Below are positions 36,647-45,543 of a DNA stretch of 64,000 nucleotides, piece by piece. The notes beneath the pieces are model-generated. The model was not told the origin of the DNA, ran no database searches, and saw nothing but the letters and a program-made list of their open reading frames with translations. Source of the stretch: Rickettsiella endosymbiont of Aleochara curtula (GTDB lineage: Bacteria; Pseudomonadota; Gammaproteobacteria; Diplorickettsiales; Diplorickettsiaceae); the NCBI RefSeq assembly GCF_964030935.1, contig NZ_OZ034990.1, positions 434,001-498,000 on the forward strand. The letters run 5' to 3'. Both the position numbers and the translations under genes were made by a program. The number at the start of each line of letters is the position of its first letter. The first letter of the stretch is position 1.

Positions 36647-37546
36647 CTATCTGGGGATAGTTAGGCCTTTTTTAACGCTTAATATCTTAATCTGTTCAAC
36701 CATGGCGTCTAAAACGATGGTCTTGACTGAAGAGGAGCGCCAGTAACAAGCTATCTGTCGCACCGGTCGCGGGGCATTAAACGGAATATAGGAAATCCCG
36801 TCACGCGCTTGTTGGGCAAGTTTAGGCATTAGTGTGACATCATTACCGGTTGCAACCATTTGACGCAGTGTTTCTAGACTGGTGGCACGAAAATTCTGAA
36901 CTTCGTTCACATTCATTTTATGGCATAAATCCAAGGTTTGGCCGCGCATGCAATGGCCTTCTTCCAGTAAAAGTAGATTTTGCTGCTGAAGATCACAGGC
37001 ATTAATGAATTTTCGTTGTGCCAAGACATGCTTGTTCGCTACCGCCAGTAAAAATTCTTCAGCAAATAAATCAGTAGCGCTAAAACTGGACTCTTCGATA
37101 GGATGCGCCATCAATGCAGCATCTAAGCTGCCGATTTTAAGTTTTTGTATCAATGCTGAAGTTTGCTCTTCAACCAGATAAAAATGCAGGTGGGGGAATT
37201 TTTTTGATAAAGCAGGCAAAATCAAAGGTAATAAATAAGGGCCTAAGGTCGGAATGACACCTATGGTTAATCTTCCGCTATAAGGATCTTTGGATAATTT
37301 GGCGAGATCCCGGATTTCATTGATTTGCGCCAGAATCTGTTTGGCGCGTTCAGTGATAGCTATGCCGATATCGGTTAATAACACCGATTTATTGCTGCGT
37401 TCTAATAATTTTACGCCTAAGCTCGCTTCCAGACGCTGGATTTGCATGCTCAATGCCGGCTGGCTGACAAAACAGGCTTCCGCTGCTTTACCAAAATGAT
37501 GGTGTTCGCTTAGCGCAATTAGATATTCAAAATCACGGGTATTCAT
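36647..37546 (-). CDS. oxyR: Hydrogen-peroxide-sensing LysR regulator OxyR
   Basis: 299 aa LysR-type regulator. N-terminal winged helix (FGKAAEACFVSQPALSMQIQ, about residues 18-37) and a substrate-type sensor domain. The two redox cysteines are exactly at 199 and 208 in EGHCMRGQTLDLCHKM, as in Escherichia coli OxyR. Divergent from ahpC-ahpD across 110 AT-rich bases, so it very probably activates them when peroxide forms the Cys199-Cys208 disulfide. Confidence 0.96.
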   Translation of the reverse strand: MNTRDFEYLIALSEHHHFGKAAEACFVSQPALSMQIQRLEASLGVKLLERSNKSVLLTDIGIAITERAKQILAQINEIRDLAKLSKDPYSGRLTIGVIPTLGPYLLPLILPALSKKFPHLHFYLVEEQTSALIQKLKIGSLDAALMAHPIEESSFSATDLFAEEFLLAVANKHVLAQRKFINACDLQQQNLLLLEEGHCMRGQTLDLCHKMNVNEVQNFRATSLETLRQMVATGNDVTLMPKLAQQARDGISYIPFNAPRPVRQIACYWRSSSVKTIVLDAMVEQIKILSVKKGLTIPR

Positions 37547-37656
37547 GGTCTTTATAATAAGTTATAATTATCAATATAATAATAACAATATATTATACTT
37601 ATCGAGTGATCTCAAGTAATTTATGCCTTTTCAAGCACAAAAATTAGGAGAAAACC
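37547..37656. promoter_or_regulatory. Divergent oxyR/ahpC promoter region
   Basis: 110 bases of very AT-rich sequence with repeated ATA/TAT half sites (37560-37605), compatible with the ATAG-N7-CTAT pattern OxyR binds, but I could not assign a clean four-element site. A ribosome site AGGAG lies before ahpC. Confidence 0.5.
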
Positions 37657-38196
37657 ATGTTAACGATAGGCGATAAATTTCCAGAATTTTCGGTCAAAGC
37701 CGTGGTGTCCTCTAACGCAAAAGATGCGTTTATTGAGGTCCACAACAAAACTTACGCCAATAAATGGCAAATATTTTTCTTTTGGCCTAAGAATTTTACG
37801 TTCGTTTGCCCCACAGAAATTGCTGCTTTTGGCCAATTAAACAATGAATTTAAAGACCGGGATGCCATTTTATTAGGTGCCAGTACTGATTCAGAGTTTG
37901 CACATTTAGTCTGGCGACAGCAAAAAGATGAATTACATGACCTTCCCTTCCCGATGCTCGCTGACGTTAAACGCGAACTCGCTCAAGGCTTAGGTATACT
38001 CGATAAAAAAGAAGGTGTTGCGCAACGCGCCACATTTATTGTCGATCCAGAAGGCATCATCCGCTTTGTCATGGTGACGGATCTGAGTGTCGGCCGAAAT
38101 GCCAAAGAAGTATTACGTATATTAGATGCCTTACAAACCGACGAGTTATGTCCTTGCAATTGGCAAAAAGGCGAAGCCACCATCGCTGTTGATTAA
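37657..38196 (+). CDS. ahpC: Alkyl hydroperoxide reductase C (peroxiredoxin)
   Basis: 2-Cys peroxiredoxin reducing hydroperoxides. 179 aa. Peroxidatic Cys51 in FTFVCPTEI, resolving cysteine region CPCNW with Cys165 and Cys167, and the conserved ATFIVDPEG segment. The pairing with ahpD (not ahpF) matches the mycobacterial/Coxiella style in which AhpD recycles AhpC. Under OxyR, divergently transcribed. Confidence 0.95.
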   Translation: MLTIGDKFPEFSVKAVVSSNAKDAFIEVHNKTYANKWQIFFFWPKNFTFVCPTEIAAFGQLNNEFKDRDAILLGASTDSEFAHLVWRQQKDELHDLPFPMLADVKRELAQGLGILDKKEGVAQRATFIVDPEGIIRFVMVTDLSVGRNAKEVLRILDALQTDELCPCNWQKGEATIAVD

Positions 38197-38221
38197 ACCA
38201 TAAGCTTTTTAGGAGAATATT

Positions 38222-38761
38222 ATGAACATGACTATAGAAACATTCAAAAACAAACTGTTAGACAATGCGAAAGATATTAAATTAAATCTATCCAGCATTT
38301 TAACAGAAGCGGGTTCGCCAGATTTAAACAAACAACAAATCGGCGGTATTGCGTTGGCTTCGGCGTATAGCATTAAAAATTCAAATTTAATCAACGCTGT
38401 TTTATCGGAGGTAAAGTCTGCATTATCTGATGCAGAAATAAATGCGGCCAAATCCGCAGCCACTATCATGGCGATGAATAATATTTATTATCGATTCATT
38501 CATTTGGTTAATGATAAAGACTTTTCGAGTATGCCCGCTAATTTACGCATGAGTGTCATTGGCAACCCAGGTATCGATAAAATAAATTATGAACTAAATT
38601 GTTTAGCAGTATCTGCGCTGAATGGTTGCGGCATGTGTATAGAAGCGCATACGCATGGCTTGATAAAAATGGGTGTGAGTAAACTTAGCATACAATCAAG
38701 TGTGCGCATTGCGTCGGTATTAAATGCCGCAGCATTAGCCTTCGACCTAGCTAGTATTTAG
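38222..38761 (+). CDS. ahpD: Alkyl hydroperoxidase D (AhpC reductant)
   Basis: 179 aa carboxymuconolactone-decarboxylase-fold protein. Active-site motif NGCGMCIEAHTHG, with Cys136, Cys139 and His143 forming the AhpD proton-relay site. It reduces oxidised AhpC, linking it to lipoamide-type donors. Ribosome site AGGAGA 7 bases before the ATG; 25 bases after ahpC, so one operon. A palindromic repeat with a T7 run (38829-38889) likely ends transcription. Confidence 0.94.
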   Translation: MNMTIETFKNKLLDNAKDIKLNLSSILTEAGSPDLNKQQIGGIALASAYSIKNSNLINAVLSEVKSALSDAEINAAKSAATIMAMNNIYYRFIHLVNDKDFSSMPANLRMSVIGNPGIDKINYELNCLAVSALNGCGMCIEAHTHGLIKMGVSKLSIQSSVRIASVLNAAALAFDLASI

Positions 38762-38828
38762 TAATGCCACTCGTCAATTGGCGAGCGGGTTAAGTATAAG
38801 TGTCATTGCAAGCGCGTTAAGTATAAGT

Positions 38829-38889
38829 CGTCATTGCGAGCGCGTAGCGCGCGGCAATCTAAACATTCGCTCGCCATGACGGTTTTTTT
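38829..38889 (+). terminator. Palindromic repeat copy 7 acting as probable terminator
   Basis: The 53-bp element (CGTCATTGCGAGC to GCTCGCCATGACG) folds into a hairpin and is followed on the plus strand by GG and seven T residues, the form of an intrinsic terminator for ahpC-ahpD. Half copies precede it at about 38765-38825. Confidence 0.75.
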
Positions 38890-39400
38890 AATAGTGATCT
38901 TTCTGTAGTTCGAGATGACTATGCATAGACTCGGGTAAAAAACCACTTAACCAATCTTCTAAAGGTTGAAAATGTGGTACTAACACCGATTCTTGCCAAG
39001 AGGACTCTTTGGCAAAGGGCGTTAAGGTAACTAACATCATCAATAAGACGACGACTAAAATTCCGCGCGCAATACCGAAAATAATTCCTAACACGCGATC
39101 GGTGCCGCTTAAGCCAGTATTCGAGACTAGTTGGCCAATTAAATAATTAATCAACATACCCAATACTAATGTCACTAGGAATAAACCGACAAAACTGACC
39201 ACTAATCGAACCGAATCGGAGTGAATAAAATTTACCAATAAATCGGCAATATAGCGATAAAAAATAAAACTCACCGCAATCGCAGCTACCCATATCACCA
39301 ACGAAATCACTTCACGTACAAAACCACGCATAACACTAATCAATACCGACAGTGCAATGATGGCGATAATGGTATAATCGATCCAATTAAATGTAGACAT
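38888..39400 (-). CDS. cvpA: CvpA-family membrane protein
   Basis: 170 aa, four membrane helices. MSTFNWIDYTIIAIIALSVLI and RGFVREVISLVIWVAA are the characteristic CvpA N-terminus, with GTDRVLGIIFGIARGILVV later. CvpA is linked to envelope homeostasis and colicin V export in Escherichia coli. purF, its usual neighbour, is absent. A diverged second copy lies at 41309. Confidence 0.9.
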   Translation of the reverse strand: MSTFNWIDYTIIAIIALSVLISVMRGFVREVISLVIWVAAIAVSFIFYRYIADLLVNFIHSDSVRLVVSFVGLFLVTLVLGMLINYLIGQLVSNTGLSGTDRVLGIIFGIARGILVVVLLMMLVTLTPFAKESSWQESVLVPHFQPLEDWLSGFLPESMHSHLELQKDHY

Positions 39401-39442
39401 CAGAAAAACCTTAAAATAGTGTAAAGAACTTTAAAAGCGTGG

Positions 39443-39489
39443 ATAGAACCCAATTGGGTTCTATAGTATAAACTACTTTTTTAAGTAGT
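39443..39489. promoter_or_regulatory. Paired palindromes between cvpA and the ankyrin gene
   Basis: A perfect 22-bp palindrome at 39443-39464 (half site ATAGAACCCAA) and, 7 bases further, a hairpin ACTACTT-TTTT-AAGTAGT (39472-39489). They lie upstream of both divergent genes, so an operator is as plausible as a terminator. Confidence 0.6.
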
Positions 39490-39616
39490 GATATTCAGCG
39501 TTTAAAAGTTTAGACAGTTTTTATAGGACAAAAAAAGATCGATAGTGCTTTTAAGTAAAAATCAATTTACCTGTCTATTACTTTTTTTAAAATTATTCAA
39601 TGACAAGGAAGTCGTC

Positions 39617-41305
39617 ATGTTACAAACTAAACCTAATCTTGACGCAGGAACTCAGTTACGGCGCGCTGCAGCGGAAGGTGATATAGACAAAGTTAGGAAC
39701 TTACTCGATAAAAATTTCATCAATCATAAAAGCACTAATGGCAATACCGCGTTACATTGGTCGATAGAAAACCAACATTATGGCGTCACAAAACTCTTGT
39801 TAACCTGCCCTGGTATTCAATTGGATGTAGCCAATCATCGAGGCCTAACACCCCTACATTTAACCGCTAAGCAAGGCGATAAAAAAACCGTCTATCGTTT
39901 ATTAAAAGCCGGGGCGGGACACAAAAACTCAACTGACAAAGAAGGGTATTCTGCCTTAGATTATGCCTTTTCTGAAAGCTGCAGTTTTATTGTCAGTAAA
40001 TTAAAAGAAAAGCTTCCGCATTTACCTTTTAAGGATGAAGATGCGCTGGCAAATCGGGCTTTTACCGCCTTCAAAATAAAAAACTTCAATCTGGTGCGCA
40101 ATGCGAAAATTTTTGACTCCGATTATTTTTTTAACGAGGACGTTGCACGCTATTTTTTACCGGGCAATCGATTTAAATTAGCCGAGATACAAACCGCCAT
40201 AAAAAAAGGTCAACTTAATCTGCATAAACTGTTTTGTTCGGGTAATTTACTGCAAAGTGCTGCGGTCTCACGAGTCGACACCATGGAGAAATTTCAATGG
40301 CTATTAGAACAAGGTGTCAATCCGAATCTACAAGCCAGTCATGAAATAAATCCTAGTTCTTACAAAAATACCGCTTTACATACGCTGATTGCTAACGAAG
40401 ATGAAAAAGACGCAGTAAAGTTTATCGATCTGTTAATTACGCATGCCAAACCAAAATTTAATTTCAATCTCGTCGATAGCGAAGGAAAAACTTGTTTATG
40501 CTTAGCGGTCAAGGTAGGCCTCTTCGAAGTTGCAAAAAAACTAATTGGACTAAAAGTCGATATCAATCGGCCTGATGAAGACGGTAATTCACCGCTACAT
40601 TACGCTTTTCTGTTAGGAAATACGTCGATTGTCGATGAATTGCTGGCAAATCAAGCGAATAAAAATGCGAAAAATACACAACACCAAAGCCCCTATGAGT
40701 TACTCATCTCTACCGATATCGAAGATGTTAGAGACTGTTTAGAAATTATCTGGATTAATCCAGATAGAAAAATTAAAAAATCAAAAAAAACGTATATTCA
40801 GCAATGTATGGAAAATAGAGAAAATCTAGCGTATAAATTCAGATCATTGCGAACAGATAGCGCGCAGCGGTCTAGCCAAACCATGGTAACCCACTGCTTG
40901 GGATCAGCTGAAGAAATTTCTATCGCACAAAAAAGAAAAAGTATTGTTTTTCTGCTTGCTGCGGCTACAGGCGATCTAGCTAAAATACAAGAAACCTGTG
41001 ATGCTGATATACTTAATATCGGTAACTCAAAAGGTAATACAGCCTTGCATTTAGCATGTGAACATGGCCATGAAGAAATAGTAAAATTTCTTTTACAGCA
41101 ACCTGAAATTGATCTTCATAAAGAAAATCATGAAAGTATAAAGGCCGCTGAAAGAGTGAGCAATTTATCTTTAGTCAGCTTATTTGAAGATAAATTGTTA
41201 ACCATAATACCCAAAGCAGAACATAGAAATGACACGCTTTCCAGATTAAACCAACGTAAGGAAATTCTCAGTCACGAAACTATGTCCGCTTTAAGAAAAA
41301 ATTGA
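39617..41305 (+). CDS. Ankyrin-repeat protein, effector candidate
   Basis: 562 aa, no signal peptide. True 33-residue ankyrin units in three groups: residues about 15-130 (GNTALHWSIENQH, GLTPLHLTAKQG, GYSALDYAF), about 210-370 (NTALHTLIANE, GKTCLCLAVKVG, GNSPLHYAFLLG), and about 455-520 (GNTALHLACEHGH). Start ATG 39617 preferred over GTG 39545 because AAGGAAG lies 8 bases upstream. Ankyrin proteins are common type IV effectors in Legionellales; export here is inferred, not shown. Flanked by two CvpA-like genes. Confidence 0.9.
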   Translation: MLQTKPNLDAGTQLRRAAAEGDIDKVRNLLDKNFINHKSTNGNTALHWSIENQHYGVTKLLLTCPGIQLDVANHRGLTPLHLTAKQGDKKTVYRLLKAGAGHKNSTDKEGYSALDYAFSESCSFIVSKLKEKLPHLPFKDEDALANRAFTAFKIKNFNLVRNAKIFDSDYFFNEDVARYFLPGNRFKLAEIQTAIKKGQLNLHKLFCSGNLLQSAAVSRVDTMEKFQWLLEQGVNPNLQASHEINPSSYKNTALHTLIANEDEKDAVKFIDLLITHAKPKFNFNLVDSEGKTCLCLAVKVGLFEVAKKLIGLKVDINRPDEDGNSPLHYAFLLGNTSIVDELLANQANKNAKNTQHQSPYELLISTDIEDVRDCLEIIWINPDRKIKKSKKTYIQQCMENRENLAYKFRSLRTDSAQRSSQTMVTHCLGSAEEISIAQKRKSIVFLLAAATGDLAKIQETCDADILNIGNSKGNTALHLACEHGHEEIVKFLLQQPEIDLHKENHESIKAAERVSNLSLVSLFEDKLLTIIPKAEHRNDTLSRLNQRKEILSHETMSALRKN

Positions 41306-41308
41306 ATT

Positions 41309-41812
41309 CTAGAATAGCTTTGAAGGAAGATAGAAAAAAATGTATAAAGGCGTTACCCAAACAATCCATAGTATTTTTTCCACAGGCAACTTGTTTAACA
41401 TTGAAAAAAAATAACTGGTTAATAGTGAGCCGTGTAAACTTTGCCTATTAATAGAACAAATGATAAATACTAAGAGTTCTACTAATAAAATACCACGGAT
41501 TAAACCTAATATTCCTGATAAAGTCCTATTGCAGCAACTCAGTTGAACACTATTTTGTTTTCTGTAGCGAATACTATTCCATAGACGCCAACTCAAACCT
41601 AAAAGAAATATACCACTAATAAAAAAAATAGTGCTATTCGAGGGCTGAAAATCTTTAAAGAATGGAATGGCGTACAAGGGAATAAAAAACAAAAGTACAA
41701 GCGTACCTAACTCGTAAAAAAAATTACGCAATCCACGTACTACGCTCGACGTAACGGACAGGCATAGCATAATGACTATTACACCGTCCATCCAGTTTAA
41801 CTCTGCTTGCAT
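41309..41812 (-). CDS. CvpA-like membrane protein, diverged paralogue
   Basis: 167 aa, four helices. MQAELNWMDGVIVIMLCLSV and RGLRNFFYELGTLVLLFF follow the CvpA plan, and RTLSGILGLIRGILLVELL matches the third conserved block. Much more diverged than the gene at 38888. Placed 38 bases after pyrE and thus probably in a gyrA-pyrE-cvpA-like operon. Function unknown. Confidence 0.75.
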   Translation of the reverse strand: MQAELNWMDGVIVIMLCLSVTSSVVRGLRNFFYELGTLVLLFFIPLYAIPFFKDFQPSNSTIFFISGIFLLGLSWRLWNSIRYRKQNSVQLSCCNRTLSGILGLIRGILLVELLVFIICSINRQSLHGSLLTSYFFSMLNKLPVEKILWIVWVTPLYIFFYLPSKLF

Positions 41813-41850
41813 ATTGAACCTTTATTCTATTTATTTTTTAGCTGATATTG

Positions 41851-42384
41851 TTATGCACGCATACTGATAAGTTCATCTAAAGTATAGACACTGTGTAATT
41901 GATAGCCCCCAGCTTGCAACGCTTCTGTGCCGCCTTGTTGCCTATCCACTAACACGACAATATCTTTTACTTGTAACGCATGCTTTTTTAAGCTCTGTGC
42001 TATCTGTAACACACTGCCGCCCGTGGTGACGACATCTTCAACGATTAAACAGGATTGGCCGGGTTTAAAAACACCTTCGATTTGTTTTTTAGTTCCATAT
42101 TCTTTAATTTCCTTACGACACATTAGCATCGGTAGGTTTTGATCGAGTGAAATAGCTGTAGCTATAGGCAATGCGGTATACGGTACGCCACATAACAAAT
42201 CCGGTTTAAGGTGTTTTACCTTATTCCATAAAACGTTGGCAATGGCGCGTAATAGCGGTGGATAGGAAATAATGCCACGGCAATCGATATAGATCGGCGA
42301 GATTTCGCCGCTACGTAAAGTAAATTCGCCCCATTTAATCACATCAATGTTAATTAGCGCTTCGAGTAATTTTTGCTTTTCCAT
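41851..42384 (-). CDS. pyrE: Orotate phosphoribosyltransferase, UMP-synthase-like type
   Basis: Converts orotate and PRPP to OMP in pyrimidine synthesis. 177 aa. PRPP motif LIVEDVVTTGGSVLQ. The substrate segment LCGVPYTALPIATAIS, the block CRKEIKEYGTKKQIEG, and DRQQGGTEALQ closely resemble the OPRT domain of eukaryotic UMP synthase rather than the standard bacterial PyrE. It begins 8 bases after the gyrA stop. Confidence 0.92.
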   Translation of the reverse strand: MEKQKLLEALINIDVIKWGEFTLRSGEISPIYIDCRGIISYPPLLRAIANVLWNKVKHLKPDLLCGVPYTALPIATAISLDQNLPMLMCRKEIKEYGTKKQIEGVFKPGQSCLIVEDVVTTGGSVLQIAQSLKKHALQVKDIVVLVDRQQGGTEALQAGGYQLHSVYTLDELISMRA

Positions 42385-42392
42385 CGAGGAAC

Positions 42393-45008
42393 CTAATTAA
42401 CATCGTTATCAGTTTTTTCGGCCGTTAAATTTATCAATGTATCGGTTTGTTCTGGACTTGCAGCGACCAAATCTTCTTCGATACGTTCTAAACCCACTAA
42501 GGTTTCACCTTCATTCAGGCGGATTAATCGCACACCTTGTGAATGTCGACCCGCTACGCGAATTTCAGCAACCCGTGTACGAACTAAAGTCGCTTTATTG
42601 GTAATTAACATCACTTCATCAGAAGGCAATACTTGCACCGCTGCCACAACATTCCCATTACGCTCGGTGGTTTTAATCGCCACTACGCCACTACCACCAC
42701 GACTCGTTAAACGATGTTCAGGAACAGGTGTGCGTTTACCATACCCATGCGTAGTTGCCGTTAAAATTAATCCTTCTGGTTTAGCAATGATTAAAGAAAT
42801 AACTTGCTGTCCCGCTTGTAATTTAACGCCGCGCACACCGCAGGCGGTACGTCCCATACAACGCACCTTACTCTCATTAAAGCGTATGACCTTACCCGCA
42901 TCGGTAAATAATAAAACATCTTGCTGTCCATCAGTTAATGCGACGCCCACTAAACGATCCCCTTCACGCAAATCAATGGCAATAATACCGTCATTACGCG
43001 GCCGTGAAAAATCAATTAAGCTGGTTTTTTTGGTCGTACCATTCGCGGTTGCCATGAAAATAAAATGCTCAGCACTATAATTCTGCACGGGTAATACCGC
43101 ATTGATCCGTTCATTTTCGCTTAAAGGCAATAAATTAACGATGGGTCGACCTTTAGCGATGCGACTCCCTTCGGGTAATTTATAGACTTTAAGCCAATAC
43201 ACTTTACCCACACTAGAAAAACACAATAAGGTGGCGTGCGTATTAGCAATTAATAAATGCTCAATGAAGTCTTCTTCTTTAACATCACCTGAGGATTTTC
43301 CTCTACCGCCGCGACGTTGTGCTTGATAAACATCTAAGCTTTGTCTTTTGACATAGCCTTCATGTGACAATGTCACCACCACATCCTCGGCTGGAATCAA
43401 ATCTTCTTCATTAATTTCAGCATCGACACTGATGATTTCAGTACGACGCGGATCGGCAAATTCTTCTTTAATTGCCACCAGTTCATCGTGTATAACCTGA
43501 CGTAAGCGCTCGGGTTGATTTAAGATATCGAGTAAATCAATAATAATATCCAACTGATCGCGATATTCTTTTAAAATTTTCTCTTGCTCGAGACCCGTTA
43601 AACGATGTAAACGCAGTTCTAAGATCGCTTGGGCTTGTTCGGGCGATAATCGATAACTATTCTCGCCTTTTTTTACACCATATTCATGCGCTGCATCTAC
43701 GCTTAATTGCGTTTCTAGCAAATCGGTTTTAGTCAGCATTTCAGCCACTATACCTAGCTGCCAGGCTTGCGCTAACAGTTGCGATTTAGCATCCGCTGGA
43801 TCCTTAGCCGCCTTAATCAAGGCAATCATCGGATCGATATTGACTAAGGCAATACCCAAGCCTTCTAAAATATGCGCGCGTTCTCTTGCTTTACGTAATT
43901 CAAAGATCGTGCGCCGTGTCACCACCTCACGTCGGTGTGCCAAAAATTCAGTAATTAATTGTTTGAGATTGAGTAAGACCGGTCTGCCATCAACCAAAGC
44001 CACCATATTAATACCAAACGTGACTTGTAATTGCGTTTGCGAAAATAAATTATTCAATAACACATCCACGTTTTCACCACGGCGGACTTCGATAACCATA
44101 CGCATACCGTCTTTATCGGATTCATCGCGTAATGCCGTAATACCTTCAATACGTTTTTCTTTTACCAATTCAGCAATCTTTTCGATAAGTTTTGCTTTGT
44201 TTACTTGGTAAGGCAACTCGGTCACTATAATTCGTTGCTTATTCGATTTTTCGTCTAATTCAAGTTCGATACGCGCTCGAACAAATACTCGCCCACGACC
44301 ATTGTGATACGCCTCAACGATGCCTTGTTTACCATAAATTAAACCAGCCGTAGGAAAATCAGGTCCTTTAATAAACTGCATTAAGCGTTCTACGGTCAAT
44401 TCTGGATCGGCGAGTAAAGCGACGCAAGCATCGATAACTTCAGCAAGATTATGCGGTGGGATATTAGTCGCCATACCAACGGCAATACCTGAAGAACCAT
44501 TAACTAGCAGGTTAGGCACGCGCGTCGGTAATACGGTAGGAATCTGTTCCGTTTCGTCGTAGTTGGGAGCAAAATCGACGGTTTCTTTGGCTAAATCCGC
44601 CAATAAGGCATGTGCCAACTTCGACATCCGAATTTCGGTATAACGCATCGAAGCTGCAGAATCACCGTCAACCGAACCAAAGTTACCTTGTCCATCAATC
44701 AATACAGAGCGCATGGAAAAGGTTTGCGCCATACGCACGATGGTGTCATAAATCGCCCCATCACTATGTGGATGATATTTACCAATAACATCACCCACCA
44801 CGCGGGCGGATTTTTTATGTGGCTTATTCCAATCATTGCCCAGCTCGCTCATGGCAAATAAAACCCGTCTATGTACGGGCTTTAAGCCATCTCGTACATC
44901 CGGCAATGCCCGACCCACTATGACACTCATAGCGTACGCCAGGTAGGATTGCTTTAGTTCCTTTTCAACTGTTACCGAAATGATTTCATTAGCCACTGAT
45001 TCTGCCAT
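42393..45008 (-). CDS. gyrA: DNA gyrase subunit A
   Basis: 871 aa, type II topoisomerase breakage-reunion subunit. Catalytic Tyr123 in [11 protein letters not shown]-terminal beta-pinwheel with the GyrA box QRRGGRG. The quinolone region reads [10 protein letters not shown] (residues 79-88): the positions equivalent to Escherichia coli Gly81 and Ser83 are Ser82 and Gly84 here, while Asp88 (Ec 87) is kept. A perfect 8-bp inverted repeat (ATCCTGTG/CACAGGAT, 45097-45126) lies in its leader region. Confidence 0.97.
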   Translation of the reverse strand: MAESVANEIISVTVEKELKQSYLAYAMSVIVGRALPDVRDGLKPVHRRVLFAMSELGNDWNKPHKKSARVVGDVIGKYHPHSDGAIYDTIVRMAQTFSMRSVLIDGQGNFGSVDGDSAASMRYTEIRMSKLAHALLADLAKETVDFAPNYDETEQIPTVLPTRVPNLLVNGSSGIAVGMATNIPPHNLAEVIDACVALLADPELTVERLMQFIKGPDFPTAGLIYGKQGIVEAYHNGRGRVFVRARIELELDEKSNKQRIIVTELPYQVNKAKLIEKIAELVKEKRIEGITALRDESDKDGMRMVIEVRRGENVDVLLNNLFSQTQLQVTFGINMVALVDGRPVLLNLKQLITEFLAHRREVVTRRTIFELRKARERAHILEGLGIALVNIDPMIALIKAAKDPADAKSQLLAQAWQLGIVAEMLTKTDLLETQLSVDAAHEYGVKKGENSYRLSPEQAQAILELRLHRLTGLEQEKILKEYRDQLDIIIDLLDILNQPERLRQVIHDELVAIKEEFADPRRTEIISVDAEINEEDLIPAEDVVVTLSHEGYVKRQSLDVYQAQRRGGRGKSSGDVKEEDFIEHLLIANTHATLLCFSSVGKVYWLKVYKLPEGSRIAKGRPIVNLLPLSENERINAVLPVQNYSAEHFIFMATANGTTKKTSLIDFSRPRNDGIIAIDLREGDRLVGVALTDGQQDVLLFTDAGKVIRFNESKVRCMGRTACGVRGVKLQAGQQVISLIIAKPEGLILTATTHGYGKRTPVPEHRLTSRGGSGVVAIKTTERNGNVVAAVQVLPSDEVMLITNKATLVRTRVAEIRVAGRHSQGVRLIRLNEGETLVGLERIEEDLVAASPEQTDTLINLTAEKTDNDVN

Positions 45009-45096
45009 AAAAGCTCAAAACCTATGATACGTAAAAAGAGTTAAATAGTACCATAAATAGGCACAAATTAGCAGCAAAAATTCGAGTAAGAAGAGT

Positions 45097-45126
45097 ATCC
45101 TGTGCTGCATTTAAACAACACAGGAT
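45097..45126. promoter_or_regulatory. Inverted repeat upstream of gyrA
   Basis: ATCCTGTG and CACAGGAT, 8-bp arms with a 14-base loop, about 90 bases before the gyrA ATG. Could act as a leader hairpin, operator, or terminator for the upstream lipoprotein; no T run follows on the minus strand. Confidence 0.45.
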
Positions 45127-45201
45127 CGATTCAAGAAGCCTTTCACTCGTCGCTTGTTTTTAAACGAGTCTCAAAAAAGCAGGTGACCAATATCAATTGA
45201 C

Positions 45202-45537
45202 TTATTGTGCCCCAGCCGCAGAATTAGCTGAATCACCATTATTAGCAGGTGCCGCCGGTGTAGTCGTATCGGTCGCTGCTCCATTGTTAGAAGATGTATC
45301 CGGTGTTGCTGGCGTAGCGGGCGTAGTGTTATCGGTAGGTGGTGTTTGCGTAGGCTCCACAGCATGCGGATTAACCGGTATTTGCTCATCCGAGCTGGAT
45401 GAATTCGCTGGATTAACCATTTGGTCTTGAACCGGCATCGCAGTATCTGATTGATCTCCTTGCTTATCAGAAGGCTGATGATTACAGCCGACTAACGCCG
45501 CCGTCAGCAGCATTGAAACCAAAAACTTCTTATACAT
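45202..45537 (-). CDS. Small Thr/Pro-rich lipoprotein
   Basis: 111 aa. N-terminal signal with lipobox LVGC (cleavage before Cys about residue 18), so a lipid-anchored envelope protein. The remainder is low-complexity, rich in Thr, Pro, Asn, Ala and Asp, with TPATPATP-type stretches, and no folded domain evident. Start ATG 45537 preferred over TTG 45543. Function unknown. Confidence 0.75.
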   Translation of the reverse strand: MYKKFLVSMLLTAALVGCNHQPSDKQGDQSDTAMPVQDQMVNPANSSSSDEQIPVNPHAVEPTQTPPTDNTTPATPATPDTSSNNGAATDTTTPAAPANNGDSANSAAGAQ

Positions 45538-45543
45538 AAGCAA

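Noticed and set aside
6931-38889. Recurring CGTCATTGCGAGC repeats as a CRISPR array
   Set aside because: Copies are kilobases apart, palindromic and variable in length, with no regular spacers or cas genes.
42598-44861. Long open frames on the strand opposite gyrA (160, 123 and 83 codons)
   Set aside because: They lie fully inside gyrA, have no ribosome sites and no protein-like features; gyrA itself is well conserved.
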